This document shows, in pieces, positions 1-10,771 of a stretch of 64,000 nt of DNA. Source of the DNA: Dryocosmus kuriphilus. Lineage: Eukaryota; Arthropoda; Insecta; Hymenoptera; Cynipidae. Positions within the stretch are counted from its first letter, which is position 1. Each line of letters begins with the position of its first letter. The notes under the pieces are model-generated. The model had not been told where the DNA came from and ran no database searches. It worked only from the letters and a program-made list of their open reading frames with translations. The position numbers were made by a program, and so were the translations under genes. The DNA lies in contig CM076190.1 of the NCBI GenBank assembly GCA_038277395.1, positions 189,908,001 to 189,972,000 on the forward strand, written 5' to 3'.

Positions 1-2090
1 AGGAAGAAAAAGCGAAGGGAAAGAGACGAGGAAGAGTACATGAAGAGGGAAGAAATAAGCAAGGCATTAAAATTAACGAAATAGACTGAGGACCCTGAAA
101 TAGATGAGATTCCAAATGAAGCTCGAAAATACTGAGGAAAAGCACTAAAGAAATGGACATGGATAATGTGCAATAGAGTATGGAGAGAAAAGGGCGGGCC
201 AGAATTATGGAAAACAAGGGTAGTGGTACCGATAGTGAAAAAGGGTAATGCTAAGGAGTTTAGAAACTATAGCCATAGATGACGTATATGTTTCGAAATA
301 TCTGGTGAATAAAAGGATTGAAAGGCAGAAAGGGGGAACGGTAGCAATGTTTGTGGATTTAGAAGTGTCATCTAACTCACTGGATTGCGATGAGATTCAA
401 AAAATTATGGTGAGGAAAGGGATAAGAGAGTGCATAGTAAATAGAGGATCGGAAATTTTCAGAGAGACAAAAAGCAGGGTGAAGTTAGAAGACAAAGTTG
501 GAGACAGTTTCTGGTTAGCACGAGGAGCAAGACAAGGTTGTCCTTTGAGCCCATTGTTATGTATATAAAATATTTATATAACAATCGGAAGATGAAATGA
601 AGAGAAAAGCCTGGCGAGGTGTTCAGATGGGAGAAGCATACTGATGTATGCAGATGATACAATAGCCGTGGCGGAGAACGAAGAGGGGAGGTGGAAAAGA
701 CAAAGATAATGAGATTCAGAAAAGGAGGGGGAAGAAAAAAATATGCAAGAATATTGAAGGGATTAAATATAGAGGTAGTAAAGGAGTTTAGATATTTGGT
801 TTATACCTTGCAAACCAATGGAGATCACAGAGCCCACACATGAGAAAAAGGTTAAAAAAAGCAGCAGAAGTAATGAAACAGATATGCGGAAAAGGAAAAA
901 GAAGGTCAAAAAAAGATTGGAAAAGGAGAATACGGTTGTTTGATATGCTGGTGTGGCCGGTATATTAGGCTACGGAGTAATGATATGTGGGTTGAAGGAA
1001 AGGGAATATATTTGAAGATATAAGAAAGGTATATAAGGTGGGCAATAGGAGTAGACTGGAGGACACCGGGATATATGGCGAGAGAAGAAGCACAAAGGGA
1101 TAAATTTACTACTAGAGCGGGAAAAGGGCATTGAAGTTTGAAGAGAAGCTATGAGTGGGGAGAGGAGGACAGTTAGCGAGGGAGAGAGAGGAAGGAAGAG
1201 GGAGGGGGATAGAATTAACGAGATGGTAAAAAGAAAGAAACAAGTTTCTTTGTGACATACATATCGGCGATGGACATGGAATAAAGTATGAAAAATTGGA
1301 GAAAAGGGACAAGGAAAAACAACTAATAGAAAGATAGGGTTGATTGAGAAGTATAAATATTATAAGTTGTACAAGATGCTAAAAAAGAAAGGACTACCAA
1401 AGTATATAGAAAAGGGTTGAGGAGAGGGGAGATGGGCGAGGATAGCAAGATTTAGATTGGGCAGCGATGCAACGGAGGGGATGTGTTGGGAAGAGCACGA
1501 GAATGGATGGTGCAGAATATATCAGTGGGAAGAGAAAACTTGAGAGCATGTTTGGATTAGATATAGAAGGGAGATGGTGGAGAAAGGCTGCTGGAAAGAG
1601 AACGTGGAAATGATCTTAGGAGAGGAAGGACTGGGGGAAAAATGGATGAGGAATTTAGAAAAAGCTAGAAAGGCAAGTGTGTAGGGGAGTGAGAAAGCGA
1701 ATATCAAAAACTGGAAAGGTTTAAGTAGAGTGAAAGTGAAAGAAAGCGGAAACGGAGGTCGCATAGAAGCATTAAGAATGCAGGTAAAATAATAAATTGT
1801 AAAAAGTAAATTAATTGCGGCTGTGATATCTCTTGCACTCTCTCGATCGTCTTCATTCGCTCTCGTTAGCTTTCAGTCACACGCCACGTTCGCTGACTAG
1901 ATCGTTCGCTCTTTAGTTCGTTTTTAATTGCGTTATAATATAAAATAGAAGTAAGCGTATAGATATAGTGATAAAGAATGTAATTTTTAAATATGTGTAA
2001 GTAGTAATTTTAAGCAAGATATTGTTGTAATGTTGTAAGAAACGAAAGTAATGTAAACTCTGAAGGGAATATTATTAAATAAAGAAGAAA
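1..2090 (+). mobile_element. LINE (non-LTR retrotransposon) relic, 3' part
   Basis: Degenerate reverse-transcriptase half of an LINE, entering from outside the window. The frame starting at 248 carries the RT motif GARQGCPLSPLL near 518-565. The same frame, after stops, carries YADD, the RT active site, at 647-658. Around 1430-1560 a C-terminal region resembles the Cys-containing tail (ARFRLG, then CWEE and EHVW) that I know from ant and wasp LINEs. The coding part fades at about 1790. An AATAAA lies at 2078-2083. There are many stops and frameshifts, so it is not functional. The same element lies inverted at about 35.1-39.9 kb, where the endonuclease part is also present. The clade cannot be named with certainty. 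Confidence 0.8.
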
Positions 2091-3580
2091 TATTCATAAC
2101 TGCAATTCATTAAGTTTTGATTTTCTTATCAAACGTATTTTAAAATTCACTACTCGCAATAAAGAAAAAATTATAAAAGAGTTTTGATTTGTTTAATCAT
2201 AGAAATTACTTTTTCATTATTTGACGAGGAATAGGAATATCCTCAACATGTATAAATACAAAGCTTAAAATTTTTTTCATCCATGTTAAATATTGTCTTC
2301 CACAAACAAAATTTTCAAAAGCTTTGAATTTTATGTTATTATTTAATGAGGGTAATGAACATACATATGTAATAGTATAATCCAAAGTTTCGTATAAGGC
2401 ATGCTTGAAAATCGAATAAAAGACTTAAATACAATACATTTTTAAAGTACATCGCTTTAATTTATGCAACGAGATTTTTTAATGTTCTTACTAAACATAA
2501 CGAAAAGTTCGCGGTAAATATTTCCGTACGATCTAATTTAGGTTTTGCAGACAAATGGTACATTACTTTCACATTCTTGAAATTTTGGTATAAAGTAGTT
2601 CATGGAAGGTCATATGTAGTGATGGGAAGTGACATGAGTTTTACCTGGGCTTACAGTCATGACGGTCAGAAAAAAGTGTTCATACGAGAAAATTTCGTAA
2701 AAGTCGGTACACCTCATTTATTGAATCAATCATAATTTTATGAGTAATATACAGGGAAAATGGCCAACTTAACCTTGGACCCTAATCTTGATATATTAAC
2801 CACAAGTTTATTTTTCAGGCTTAAAACTCATTTCCGTAATCGATTAGCACTTTCCTGTTAGTTATTAATCTTTTAATTTCAAAAAATAATACAGAAATAT
2901 CCAAAATTTATGTTATTTTGATTTTCAGAGTCTACTTTACAGAATAGATTATAATCGAAAGTATTATTGTGTATATTTTAGTATAATAATCTATCACTAC
3001 CATCGCCCATCCAATAAAACTTGCAATTTTTTGTATTTCTGTATTATTCTTTGAAATTAAAATATCTCATTGGTTCAAATATATAATTCTGTTTATCGCT
3101 TATATTAAGCTGCACATTTTTTAAGGAAATAATAAAATATACATTATTATAGTGGCCTGAAACGAGTGATTTTGGATACTCATGGACCTTGGTGGAAGGG
3201 TTTGCCCAGTGAATATGGTTTGATTTTAGCGTATGAATTCCCATATGGTTGCGCGAAGCTGTCTTCCAGGGGTGATAGCTAGAGAGAATGATCAGCTACC
3301 TGGGTCGGAGCGGTGTTTTGAGACTAGTGTGTTGTTTGAATGAGCAGCTTGCGACTTCTGGATCGATCTAAAATCTATACCTTCCAATACGCATTCCTTT
3401 CCTTCCACAACCATAAAATTTCCCTAATCCCTTGTAATTTATCGAGGCTAAAACCGAGACAGCTTACGCTTATCCCGAAAGGGAAGTGGCTTAAAGGTAT
3501 AATAATAATATTAATGAAAATAATAATAATAAACTTTCAGCCGATTGACTCCTGACTTTAATTTTGTTTACATTACAATT
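2091..3580. other. Duplicated non-coding flank, no gene seen
   Basis: AT-rich DNA shared, inverted, with about 33.7-35.1 kb. A short block (about 3230-3520) recurs a third time at about 63560-63795. No open frame with recognisable protein content is present. Short open frames here contain no known motif and are not conserved as protein in the inverted copy. Confidence 0.6.
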
Positions 3581-3585
3581 TACCC

Positions 3586-3642
3586 TGGTCTAGTGACTTA
3601 GGTGACTGACTAGAAACGCTGCTGTTCTGCATTTGAATCACA
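3586..3642 (+). repeat. tRNA-like (SINE-type) A-box/B-box segment
   Basis: A TGACTTAGGTG-type A-box-like element is followed by a degenerate B-box (ATTTGAATC). The inverted copy at 33599-33656 keeps a better pair, TGACTTAGTTG and CGTTCGAATCC, close to the pol III consensus. The A-to-B distance is about 26 nt, shorter than in a normal tRNA, so this is a tRNA-derived repeat head at best and not a functional tRNA gene. Confidence 0.35.
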
Positions 3643-4089
3643 TTATTTTTCAATTCCTTTCTTATTTTCTTGTCGTCGAAAAACTTCCATCTAATCTGAA
3701 TAAAAATGATATAAATATCATTAAATAATTTTTATGCTAAACATTTTTTGAAAGCTTCAAACGCTTCAGGAGTGCAACAAATTTCCAGAAAAATACAATT
3801 AACCTCCCCTAAATTTCCAGTAAGATTCAAGGAAGTCCTTTTGGAAATTTCAGGCAATTCTGCTTTGCAGTTTAAGATTAACAATGGACTTAAAATCTTA
3901 GCGTTGTCGCGTACAAGTCCTAGCTCGTCCTACGATACAAACGTCTTTACAACAGCGGACGATTGAAAGGTCAAGTCGGCCACCAAAATAATAATGAAGA
4001 TATTATCATTTACACCTTTTTATTATTTTTTAATAGCAAATTGTAAAAATTAATAATGACATAGTGTTTTGTATTATAACTTGTAAGTA

Positions 4090-5110
4090 GTTGAGCTATG
4101 TCTGTCCGAGAGCGCTGCGTTGCTTGGTCGGTAAAACAGGTTCGGTTAGTAACCAAATGCAGTGGGTAGGTGAGCTAAAGATGCAGGATTCTTTTCCAGG
4201 ATAAGTGCCTGTAAAACCGCAGTTTGAGTATAGGGTTCTGTTCCAGACTAAATGTTTGTAAAATTAGTAACAGACAGGTTATAATGGTTCATCCTATCGG
4301 TCGATAAGTTTTACCGGCAGTAGATGGTGCCAGTATATCTATAAGAGTTCTGCAGCAATTCGGTCGGCAAAACAGGGCCGTCATTAACCAAATACAGTGG
4401 GTTGGCGGGCTACATGAGCTGTGCTCTGCTCCAGGCTAATTGCTTAATGTCACAGTTCGAGTGTAGGGTTCTGTTACAGGCTAAATGTTTGTAAAGTTAG
4501 TGAGTAGCCGACATGTGATAATGGTTCCTCTTTATGCCATTTGTCGATAAGTGGTTGCCAGGGTGGTGTCAAGGATGGTACCTGAAGTATTTACTCAGTA
4601 GGAATTTTTATTCTCGACGCTTCTAGATACATGAATGTGGTTTGAACCCTGCAATGCCAGTCGAGACCGTTATAAAATTTTATGAATATGGCATGCGTGA
4701 GATTTCCACATTCTATCTTCCAATTCAAATTCAAACCAACGATGCTTCTTTCTTCGTTGTTAGGTTTAAATAAATAAGTTTTTACGAATATTTACTCTGA
4801 ATCTTTTGTTTATTCATAAAAACTGAATCTGAGTATATAAAGTAAAATATTAAGCTAATGTAACAATGTAATCTATTAACCTAATTTGACGAAAGCAAAT
4901 ATATTGGAGGAGCAAAAATAACAGGCGTTAAGCGTTAGTTACTCGAAGACGTAATCTAGGTATCGAGACTTTCAGTCACATCATCATCATCGTCGTCGAC
5001 TTCGTCGTTTTTACTTTTAGCGTAATGTCTGGTACTCGGCTGATCCCAAGGAGTCAAATTCCAGGTCCTGAGAGCTAGAGCATTTTGAGCTGCGTAACTT
5101 TTATATCAAT
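4090..5110 (+). repeat. Repeat A, copy 1
   Basis: Unclassified interspersed repeat. It holds two tandem units of about 240 bp (4090-4330 and 4330-4600), each with blocks like 'gttctgttccaggctaaatg' and 'aaccaaatgcagtgggt'. A non-tandem tail follows: GCATGCG, then poly-pyrimidine blocks, then 'ttaacctaatttgac', ending at a CATCATCATC stretch. Other copies: 5215-5935 (+, tail only), 25540-27070 (-) and 32120-33250 (-). No coding capacity is seen. Confidence 0.7.
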
Positions 5111-5214
5111 ACTTAGTATGCTGATTACACCCGGTTGAAAATGTGATGTTCATCTTTTTAGTGAAGTACAACCCAGATCTTCCAGAATATTGACATTTTG
5201 CAGAAACCAGTTCA

Positions 5215-5935
5215 ACCACTTCTTCTTTTCCAATCCTTTAATTCTGTCGATAAGTTGTTATCAAGACTGTGTCAAGGATGGTCCCTGCAGTATCGATTCA
5301 GCAGAAACTTTTATTCTCGAAGATTCTAAAAACATGCATGTCGGATGGACCCTGCAATACCAAGCGAGCTCGCTAGAAACTTTTATGTAGATGGCATGCG
5401 TCAGATTTCCAGATTCTATCTGCCAAACCAAGTTCAAACCAACGATGCTTCTTCCTTAGTTGTAAAGCGGGTTGTCGAATTACAGGCTACGGATTTAAAA
5501 CAAAGTGGAATATGTACAAATATATAGCTTCTTGTCGCTTATATATAATTATCCTTTTAACTTATCTAACTGAATGGGTTTACATAAGCAAATTTTTACT
5601 GATTTTAATCTTGAATGCTCTGTTTATTTAAGAAAAAAATTAACCTAAATTTATGCAGTAAAACCATAACCTAATGTAACAATGTGGTCTCTTAACCTAA
5701 TTTGACAAAAGTAAGTGTATTGAGAAAAAAATTATAAGTGTTAAGCGATATGTTCCTCGAGAAAATGTTCGAGGTATCAAGACTTTGAAACCCATCATCA
5801 CCATCATTGTGGTCCACACTTTTTATTTTATTTTAAGCGTAATGTCTGATAATAATCTTCCGATCCCAAGGAGTCAAGAACCGTATCCTGAGAGCAAGAG
5901 CATTAAAATAAACATAAGTTGGACCAAATTCAACT
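5215..5935 (+). repeat. Repeat A, copy 2 (tail part)
   Basis: Second, tandemly placed copy of the repeat-A tail, same orientation as copy 1. It matches 4555-5110: 'ataagttgttatcaag', the GGCATGCGTCAGATTTCC block, then 'ttaacctaatttgac', then the CATCATCACCATC stretch. Short open frames here are not conserved between copies and are not genes. Confidence 0.65.
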
Positions 5936-6229
5936 TTTCTTTATTTACTAAGAAAAATCCATATATGATTCATATAGTAAAAATTTCTTCTGAGAAAACG
6001 CCTTAAATTAATGCAAAGAGGGCTTTAGATAATAAACCTTTCTATACAAGTGTTGAGAGAGTCAATAAATCTACCTACTTTACAAATAGGTTATTTCCAC
6101 GGGTTTTGAGTTGTTCTTCAACAAATTAAAACTCTGGATGCCTGAGTAGCAATTTCATGTTCATAAAAATTACCTGCAATAGCTTGTTCTTTTTACAGTA
6201 TGTGAACCTTATCTTTTAAATAGACTTGT

Positions 6230-6600
6230 ATTATTGATTTCTGTCCTAATTCGACAAAATGGTCGACTTCTTGCATAAAGGTATAGGAAATTTTTTTATT
6301 GATGACATTAGCACTGAATTAAACTCAATCACCTATTTATATGTATAAGGGAGAAGGATTAAAGGAAATGAAGGAGGAGTATTAGCAGGATGTGGTGATG
6401 GTGATGGTGGTTTATGAAAAACGTGTGGATAATCATTCAGTAGTTGGAACAAGTAGGTACAGAAAAATGTTGGATTCAATGATTACACACCCTAGATCAT
6501 ATGCTACAAGCTTTAAAAGATGTGATGAGCCTCTCATGCACTTAAAACTAAAACTAATTCAGGTAGGAAAGTGAAGGAATACACGTACATTTTAAAAGTT
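6230..6600 (+). pseudogene. Convergent ORF relic of the small-gene array, copy 1
   Basis: Relic of an unrecognised protein segment that recurs at least five times in the window (7080-7240, 7900-8290, 13375-13560 minus, 20050-20200 minus, 24697-25190 minus). The best-preserved frame is 6392-6574 and ends with a stretch including SFKRCDEPLMHLKLKLI. The same residues are readable at 8180-8250 (FKRCDEPLVHLKLKLI). It always points towards the C2H2/acidic small gene, tail to tail. The function is unknown. It may be a gene of a large Maverick-like element, or a conserved 3' segment that is only accidentally open. Confidence 0.4.
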
Positions 6601-6849
6601 AGATTTATTTAACTTATTGCATTATAATAAATATAAAGAATTATACGTTATATTGCATGATATACGAAACTTATTGCTTGCCGTCAGTACAGTGTTGGTT
6701 TCATTTTATATGCGATTCTTAAATTATAACCACAGGAAATGTTCAATCCAATTTTTGAAATGTTAATCAGTTATTGGAAAGACTTAAGCAGCAATCGCTA
6801 ATGTTTTAAAATCAGTCAATACAAGTTATACTATGCAATAATGCCAACC

Positions 6850-7035
6850 TCTTAAATTTTATTAACCATTGAAATAATTTCAGGCGCATTATTTCTGTTT
6901 CCAGCTGCTTGAGATTTTAAAAGTGAACGCAATTGACCTACCAATTTATTCCGATCTTACCAACAACCTTAAAATTCTTCTTCTTTTCATATTTAAAGGA
7001 AAGGTTACTTTCAACATCATTTGGAATATCTTCAA
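6850..7035 (-). pseudogene. Small C2H2/acidic gene, C-terminal fragment, copy 1
   Basis: On the minus strand this encodes a fragment reading roughly CWEDRNKLVGQLRSLL, then KSQAAGN, with stops just after. It is one of several copies of the C-terminal block 'kLVDrLRlLL.SQ.AGn' found here (7480-7610, 8505-8650, 13020-13125, 19240-19330, 21600-21700). I recall such small proteins as accompanying Maverick/Polinton-like elements in insects, but that link is from memory. Broken and non-functional. Confidence 0.5.
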
Positions 7036-7079
7036 TCCAATTTAATGCATAACCTTTTCAAAATCGTGTTTATATTTAC

Positions 7080-7240
7080 TGAGGAGTAGGAGGAGTTAGT
7101 TAAATAAAATACTCAAAATGTTGGATTCAATGATTATTGCAAGCCTTAAAGCTCCAACATTTTATAATAACCAGAATGAGTACGGGTAAATGAAGTAAAG
7201 ATGTGGATATACATTTTTAAGATTACATTTCATAAATAGC
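7080..7240 (+). pseudogene. Convergent ORF relic, copy 2
   Basis: Shares 'aaaatgttggattcaatgatta' with 6465-6485 and continues to 'gggtaaatgaagtaaagatgtgg', equivalent to the end of copy 1. The reverse complement of this stretch occurs at 20100-20200, where the mariner is inserted. It serves as the empty site for that mariner. Confidence 0.4.
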
Positions 7241-7479
7241 TACTTCTAATGTTCATAAACCCCACCTTGAATTTAGCTTATTAAAAGAATAATACAGTAT
7301 AAAGTAATAGAAAAACCTATTGCACATTTAGTACCATGCTGCGTCTATGTTCTGAGTTTTTATAAATCAATGATATAAAATTTGCATTCACAAATATTAC
7401 GAGTGTTAATTCTACTACTGGAAATAATAAACTGCTTTTAAAGTATATAAAATCAGCTACTAAAATATCATTTAATAAT

Positions 7480-7610
7480 ACCAACCTCTCTTACTTGATT
7501 AATAAATGAAATTATTTCAAATGAATTATTTCTCTTTCCAGCTGCTTGAGGTTGTGAAAGTAACCGTAATCGATCTATCAAATAATTCAGCTCCGTATAC
7601 TGTAGGTTAT
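7480..7610 (-). pseudogene. Small C2H2/acidic gene, C-terminal fragment, copy 2
   Basis: The minus strand reads ELFDRLRLLSQPQAAGKRNN and ends with a VREVGIIK-like tail and a stop near 7480. This is the clearest preserved C-terminus of the family. The conserved block of leucines and the 'AGk.NN' motif match the other copies. No zinc-finger part is attached here. Confidence 0.5.
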
Positions 7611-7776
7611 AATCAAGTGTAAGAAGCGTTGAAAAAATCTGTAATGCAACAGAGTAATATGCTAAAAAATTCGATTCACTTAGCTGAAAAATTTCAATAA
7701 TAATGTCCTTAGGGAAGTATCAATGATATTAAAATCTGCAATTGTCTATAAAAGGAAAAATTTTCTTGGGCTCTGG

Positions 7777-8031
7777 TTAAAATACATCTAGGTCAAGGAT
7801 AATAATGCAAATCAGATTACAAACGAATAGAGTGAGCCACCATCGGATACGCTGCTTCTCTTTTGATTGCAATGAAACAGAGGTTTCCTTGACTTTTTTT
7901 ATTAGACGTGAACCCTGTCTTCTAAATAGTTTTTTATTAATAATTTCTGGCCTAACTAGACAAAATGGTTGATTTATTTCACATGTGCATAAGGAATTTT
8001 TCAGTAATATTAGCAATAGAATTAGCCTCAA
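7777..8031 (-). pseudogene. Conserved ORF with EKQR-x-RWW motif (unrecognised)
   Basis: 84-residue open frame. The second half (SKEKQRIRWWLTLFVCNL, then LDLDVF) recurs at 13780-13865 (+) and 25360-25445 (+), so it is conserved as protein across copies of the array. The N-terminal half is not visibly conserved and overlaps the convergent relic on the other strand. The EKQRxxWW block resembles the N-terminal region of some DDE transposases in feel only. I do not assign a function. Confidence 0.35.
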
Positions 8032-8290
8032 CCAACTATTAAAATGTATGAAGAGGAAGTGGGGGAAATGTAGGAGGAAGAGTAGTTAGTTGTTTAAGAG
8101 AAGGGCGGGGAGGATCATTATGTAGTTGAAACAAGCAGGTATTGATAATGGTTGAGTTCAATCATTGCACGCCTTTAATCATATGTTAGAAGTTTTAAAA
8201 GATGTGATGAGCCTCTTGTACACTTAAAGCTAAAATTAATTCCGGTGAGAGGAGTGAAGAAATACACATACATTTTGAAAACTAGATTTA
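7900..8290 (+). pseudogene. Convergent ORF relic, copy 3
   Basis: Parallels 6230-6600: 'acaaaatggttgattt' (compare 'acaaaatggtcgactt'), a spacer, then the FKRCDEPLVHLKLKLI segment at about 8195-8245. Interrupted by stops. Confidence 0.4.
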
Positions 8291-8504
8291 TTTAACTTAT
8301 TCCAAATAATAAATATAAAGAACTACATGTAATATTGAATGAAAGGTAAAACGTTTTGCTTCCTGTTCATACGGTATTGATTATAAGTTTTTCTTAAATT
8401 AAAACCGCAGAAAATTGTCAATCCAGTATTTCAAATGATAATTCAACTATTGGAAAGATTGAGCCAGTAGTCTCGAAAGCTTTAATATCAATAAATAAAC
8501 ATTT

Positions 8505-8752
8505 TATTTTCAAATAATGCCAGTCTCTCTTAGTTCATTAATGATTGCAATTACTTCAAGTGATTTATTTCCTCTTCCTGCTTATTGGGATTGTAAAAGT
8601 AAGCGTAATTAATCTACTAATTTATTCGGATCTTCCCGGTAATCCGAAAAGTCACTTTCACCAATATCATCATCATCATCTTTATTATTATCGTCCTCAT
8701 CCTCATCTTCATTTTATCACCATCATCATCAGCATCATTATTGATTGTCATG
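8505..8752 (-). pseudogene. Small C2H2/acidic gene, copy 3, 3' part (split)
   Basis: Minus-strand C-terminal half of a small gene whose 5' half lies at 10795-11190, separated by the half-LINE. It reads an Asp-rich stretch from GAT/GAC repeats (the TCATCATC tract), then a DYREDPNKLVD block, a leucine-rich block, an AGRGNKSLEVIAI block and a NELRETGII end. One in-frame stop is present. The undisrupted equivalent is 12830-13130 on the plus strand. Confidence 0.6.
8741..8752 (+). repeat. Target-site duplication, left
   Basis: TTGATTGTCATG, repeated exactly at 10795-10806 after the poly(A) tract. It marks the insertion of the half-LINE. Confidence 0.9.
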
Positions 8753-9234
8753 CCAAGGACCACCGCAGTTGTCTGCGGTGGAGGGGAGATGTTACCCCTA
8801 CTTGGCGCGTCCCCAGGTGGCGGATAGGGGGGAATGCTCGCTGGAAACAGAGGGTAGGGCTGAAATAAAATAGGCCTCGCGGACCAAACACACGATTGGT
8901 GACGGTCGTAGCCCACTGGGAGTGCTCCGAACCATGTCCGGTCTTTCCGCCGGCATGGTATAGGGACTGTTGTGAGCTTGCTCTGCCGAGGTGTAAGCTG
9001 CGATCGGGCATCAGGAGCCAGCCCCTTCGGGCCTTGATCGGGGAGTGCGTGGTGGCTGCAGGGATCGGAACCTGCAGTGCTCCGGGCGAGTCCGGTCCGT
9101 CCGTGTATTCCGGGACCGGCTAAACGAAGGTTGGGCCCCAGAGTACTGGGGTAGGACTTCGGTCCGAGGGTATACCCGTTCCCAACTATTTCGGCCCGCC
9201 CTTCCACGCACGATGCGCTGGTGTAAACTTTAAC
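8753..9234 (+). promoter_or_regulatory. Structured GC-rich 5'UTR of the half-LINE
   Basis: The first 51 nt can fold as a three-way junction: CCAAG (8753-8757) with CTTGG (8799-8803), enclosing hairpins ACCGCAG/CTGCGGT and AGGGG/CCCCT. Non-LTR elements often carry an internal pol II promoter at the 5' end, and some carry self-cleaving HDV-like ribozymes. I see the stems but cannot show a ribozyme core. The remaining 430 nt is GC-rich and has several open shadow frames that are not genes. Confidence 0.45.
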
Positions 9235-10362
9235 ATGGCTTTCAAAGAGGGAAAACGGAGAGGGAGTAAGGAAACTTACGTCGAAGAGGAGCTGGACTTC
9301 AGCAACAGTTTCGACGTAGTGAACGACGAGGTAAGGGGATTGTCGGACGTTGGTGCTGCAAAGAGCTTAGCCCGCGAGAAGCTGGTTTGTCTGAGGGATA
9401 GACACAGAGCGGTGCGAGGGTGCCTCAAGAAGCTCTTAAAAATCTGCGAGACAACGGAGCAGATGGAAGTAGTGGAGGAAGCACAAAATGAAATGTTTCA
9501 GGCGGGCTACGATTATAAAGCCATAAACGGGTACTTTGAGGACTATAGGAACTCAATAAACAGGCTGCTGAAGGAAAAAATAGGTAAAGAGCGAAAGGAG
9601 AAGTCTCTCCTGAGCTCTACCTTTAAGGAGAAGCCGTCAGTTTCCGTTTTTACGCAAACGGAGCCGCAGCCGACCACCATGAAAGCGACGGAGAAGCGAA
9701 AACGGGAGAGGGAAATGACCCTCAGCCCGCCCAACGGATCCGGAGCAGAGAAGCCTGCCCCAAAAAAGACCAGGACCCAGGAGGGGTTAGCATGGTCAAA
9801 GGTGGTAAGAACGAGAAACCAGAAGGAGAGGACGGAGAAGGACAAGGAGAAGGAGAAGGAGAAAAAGCCTGAAGAGGTAGCACCACGAAGGGGCAAAGTG
9901 TCCGATAAGGGACAAGAAGCTCCCAAGAAGAAGAAGAGGAGAATCCCCCGGGAGGCCGTGACCATCACGCCAGCCCCAGGGCTCAAGTATGCGGACATGC
10001 TGAAGGACATCCAAAAAAAGGTCAAGCCTGAAGACCACGGCGTCACCGTTAAGTCCATTAGGCAGACCAGGACAGGGGATGTCCTCATTGAGGTGGGAGC
10101 CAAGGCGGGGGAGAGGAAACACTTTGGTGAGGCCATCTCGGATGCCCTTGGACAAGGCGGGAGTGTACGACACCTCGTCCCAAGGGCGCAGATGGTGGTC
10201 TACGACTTAGTCGAGACCACGGAGGCTGCAGATGTGGAGGAGGCAGTGAGGCTAGCACTGGGAGAGGATCTTGGCTCTCCTCCCAGGGTAAGCCTCACGA
10301 AGAGAAGCAGCAGAGGCTGCATCCTAGCTTTCGTCCGAGATGGATGCGGCCGTTGCTGCTAA
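9235..10362 (+). CDS. ORF1 (gag-like) of the half-LINE, N-terminal frame
   Basis: 375-residue open frame starting at the first ATG after the 5'UTR. Residues about 1-125 are acidic then mixed and helical. About 135-245 is very Lys/Arg/Glu-rich and low complexity (KEKEKEKK, KKKKRR), a probable nucleic-acid-binding and nuclear-localising segment. About 250-365 has the folded part (KYADMLKDIQKKV, VLIEVG, ALG) that precedes the zinc knuckles in R1/TRAS/SART ORF1 proteins. The frame leaves the family register near 10337, where a 1- or 2-base indel moves the knuckles into frame 2. ORF1 proteins coat element RNA. This copy is probably dead because of the frameshift. Confidence 0.75.
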   Translation: MAFKEGKRRGSKETYVEEELDFSNSFDVVNDEVRGLSDVGAAKSLAREKLVCLRDRHRAVRGCLKKLLKICETTEQMEVVEEAQNEMFQAGYDYKAINGYFEDYRNSINRLLKEKIGKERKEKSLLSSTFKEKPSVSVFTQTEPQPTTMKATEKRKREREMTLSPPNGSGAEKPAPKKTRTQEGLAWSKVVRTRNQKERTEKDKEKEKEKKPEEVAPRRGKVSDKGQEAPKKKKRRIPREAVTITPAPGLKYADMLKDIQKKVKPEDHGVTVKSIRQTRTGDVLIEVGAKAGERKHFGEAISDALGQGGSVRHLVPRAQMVVYDLVETTEAADVEEAVRLALGEDLGSPPRVSLTKRSSRGCILAFVRDGCGRCC

Positions 10363-10594
10363 GTTGTTGAAGACGGCCCGACTTAAGGTCGGCTGGGTGA
10401 ACTGCCGGGTGAAGGCGCACAGCGCGGAAACCCGGTGCTACAGGTGCCATGCTATCGGACACGTTGCCCGAGAGTGTGCTGCAGAAGATCGCAGCAAATG
10501 CTGCCGGCGATGTGTTGTGGAGGACCACAAGGCGGCAGAGTGCCAAAATTTGGCAATACCCTGCCCGCCCTCAAAAACCAGAAGAAAACCGTGA
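10340..10594 (+). pseudogene. ORF1 C-terminal zinc-knuckle part, frameshifted
   Basis: Continuation of the gag-like protein in frame 2. DAAVAAKLLKTARLKVGW is followed by CYRCHAIGHVAREC (CX2CX4HX4C) and CRRCVVEDHKAAEC (CX2CX4HX4C), the paired CCHC knuckles of this LINE group, ending at a stop at 10592-10594. Overlap with the first frame is only about 23 nt, consistent with one indel in an originally single ORF of about 450 residues. No RT ORF follows. Confidence 0.75.
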
Positions 10595-10771
10595 AAGGCG
10601 AAGCAAGCAGGAGACGCTGGAGACAGCGAAGAAAACGGCACCCCCTGAAGTAATGCGAAAGCGGTTCCGGGGAATTAATGCCAAGAAGAAGAGGGAGGAG
10701 ATTTTAGTGGGTAGGGCCGGCTTGCCGGAGGAATCCCACACTATGTGCGTAATGCATTTCCTCCTCCCTCC

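Larger units (their letters stand above)
1..4790. repeat. Left arm of a long inverted duplication
   Basis: Read as reverse complement, this matches about 32420-37230 in the same order: LINE RT and 3'UTR, LINE flank, the segment around 3330-3520, a tRNA-like piece, then repeat A. Position 1 corresponds to about 37230, so the left copy probably continues outside the window. The LINE sits at the same point in both copies, so the copies arose by duplication of a LINE-containing segment rather than by two insertions. Divergence is visible throughout (many substitutions and small indels). Confidence 0.8.

Noticed and set aside
3586..3642. Functional tRNA gene
   Set aside because: A-to-B-box spacing is too short and no acceptor stem can be formed.
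8617..9207. 196-residue minus-strand frame across the half-LINE 5'UTR
   Set aside because: GC-driven open frame opposite a 5'UTR. It crosses the left target duplication into the neighbouring gene and shows no domain.
9543..10136. 197-residue minus-strand frame opposite ORF1
   Set aside because: Shadow of the Lys/Glu-rich ORF1. Composition (Leu/Phe/Ser-rich) is what the complement of AAG/GAG codons gives.
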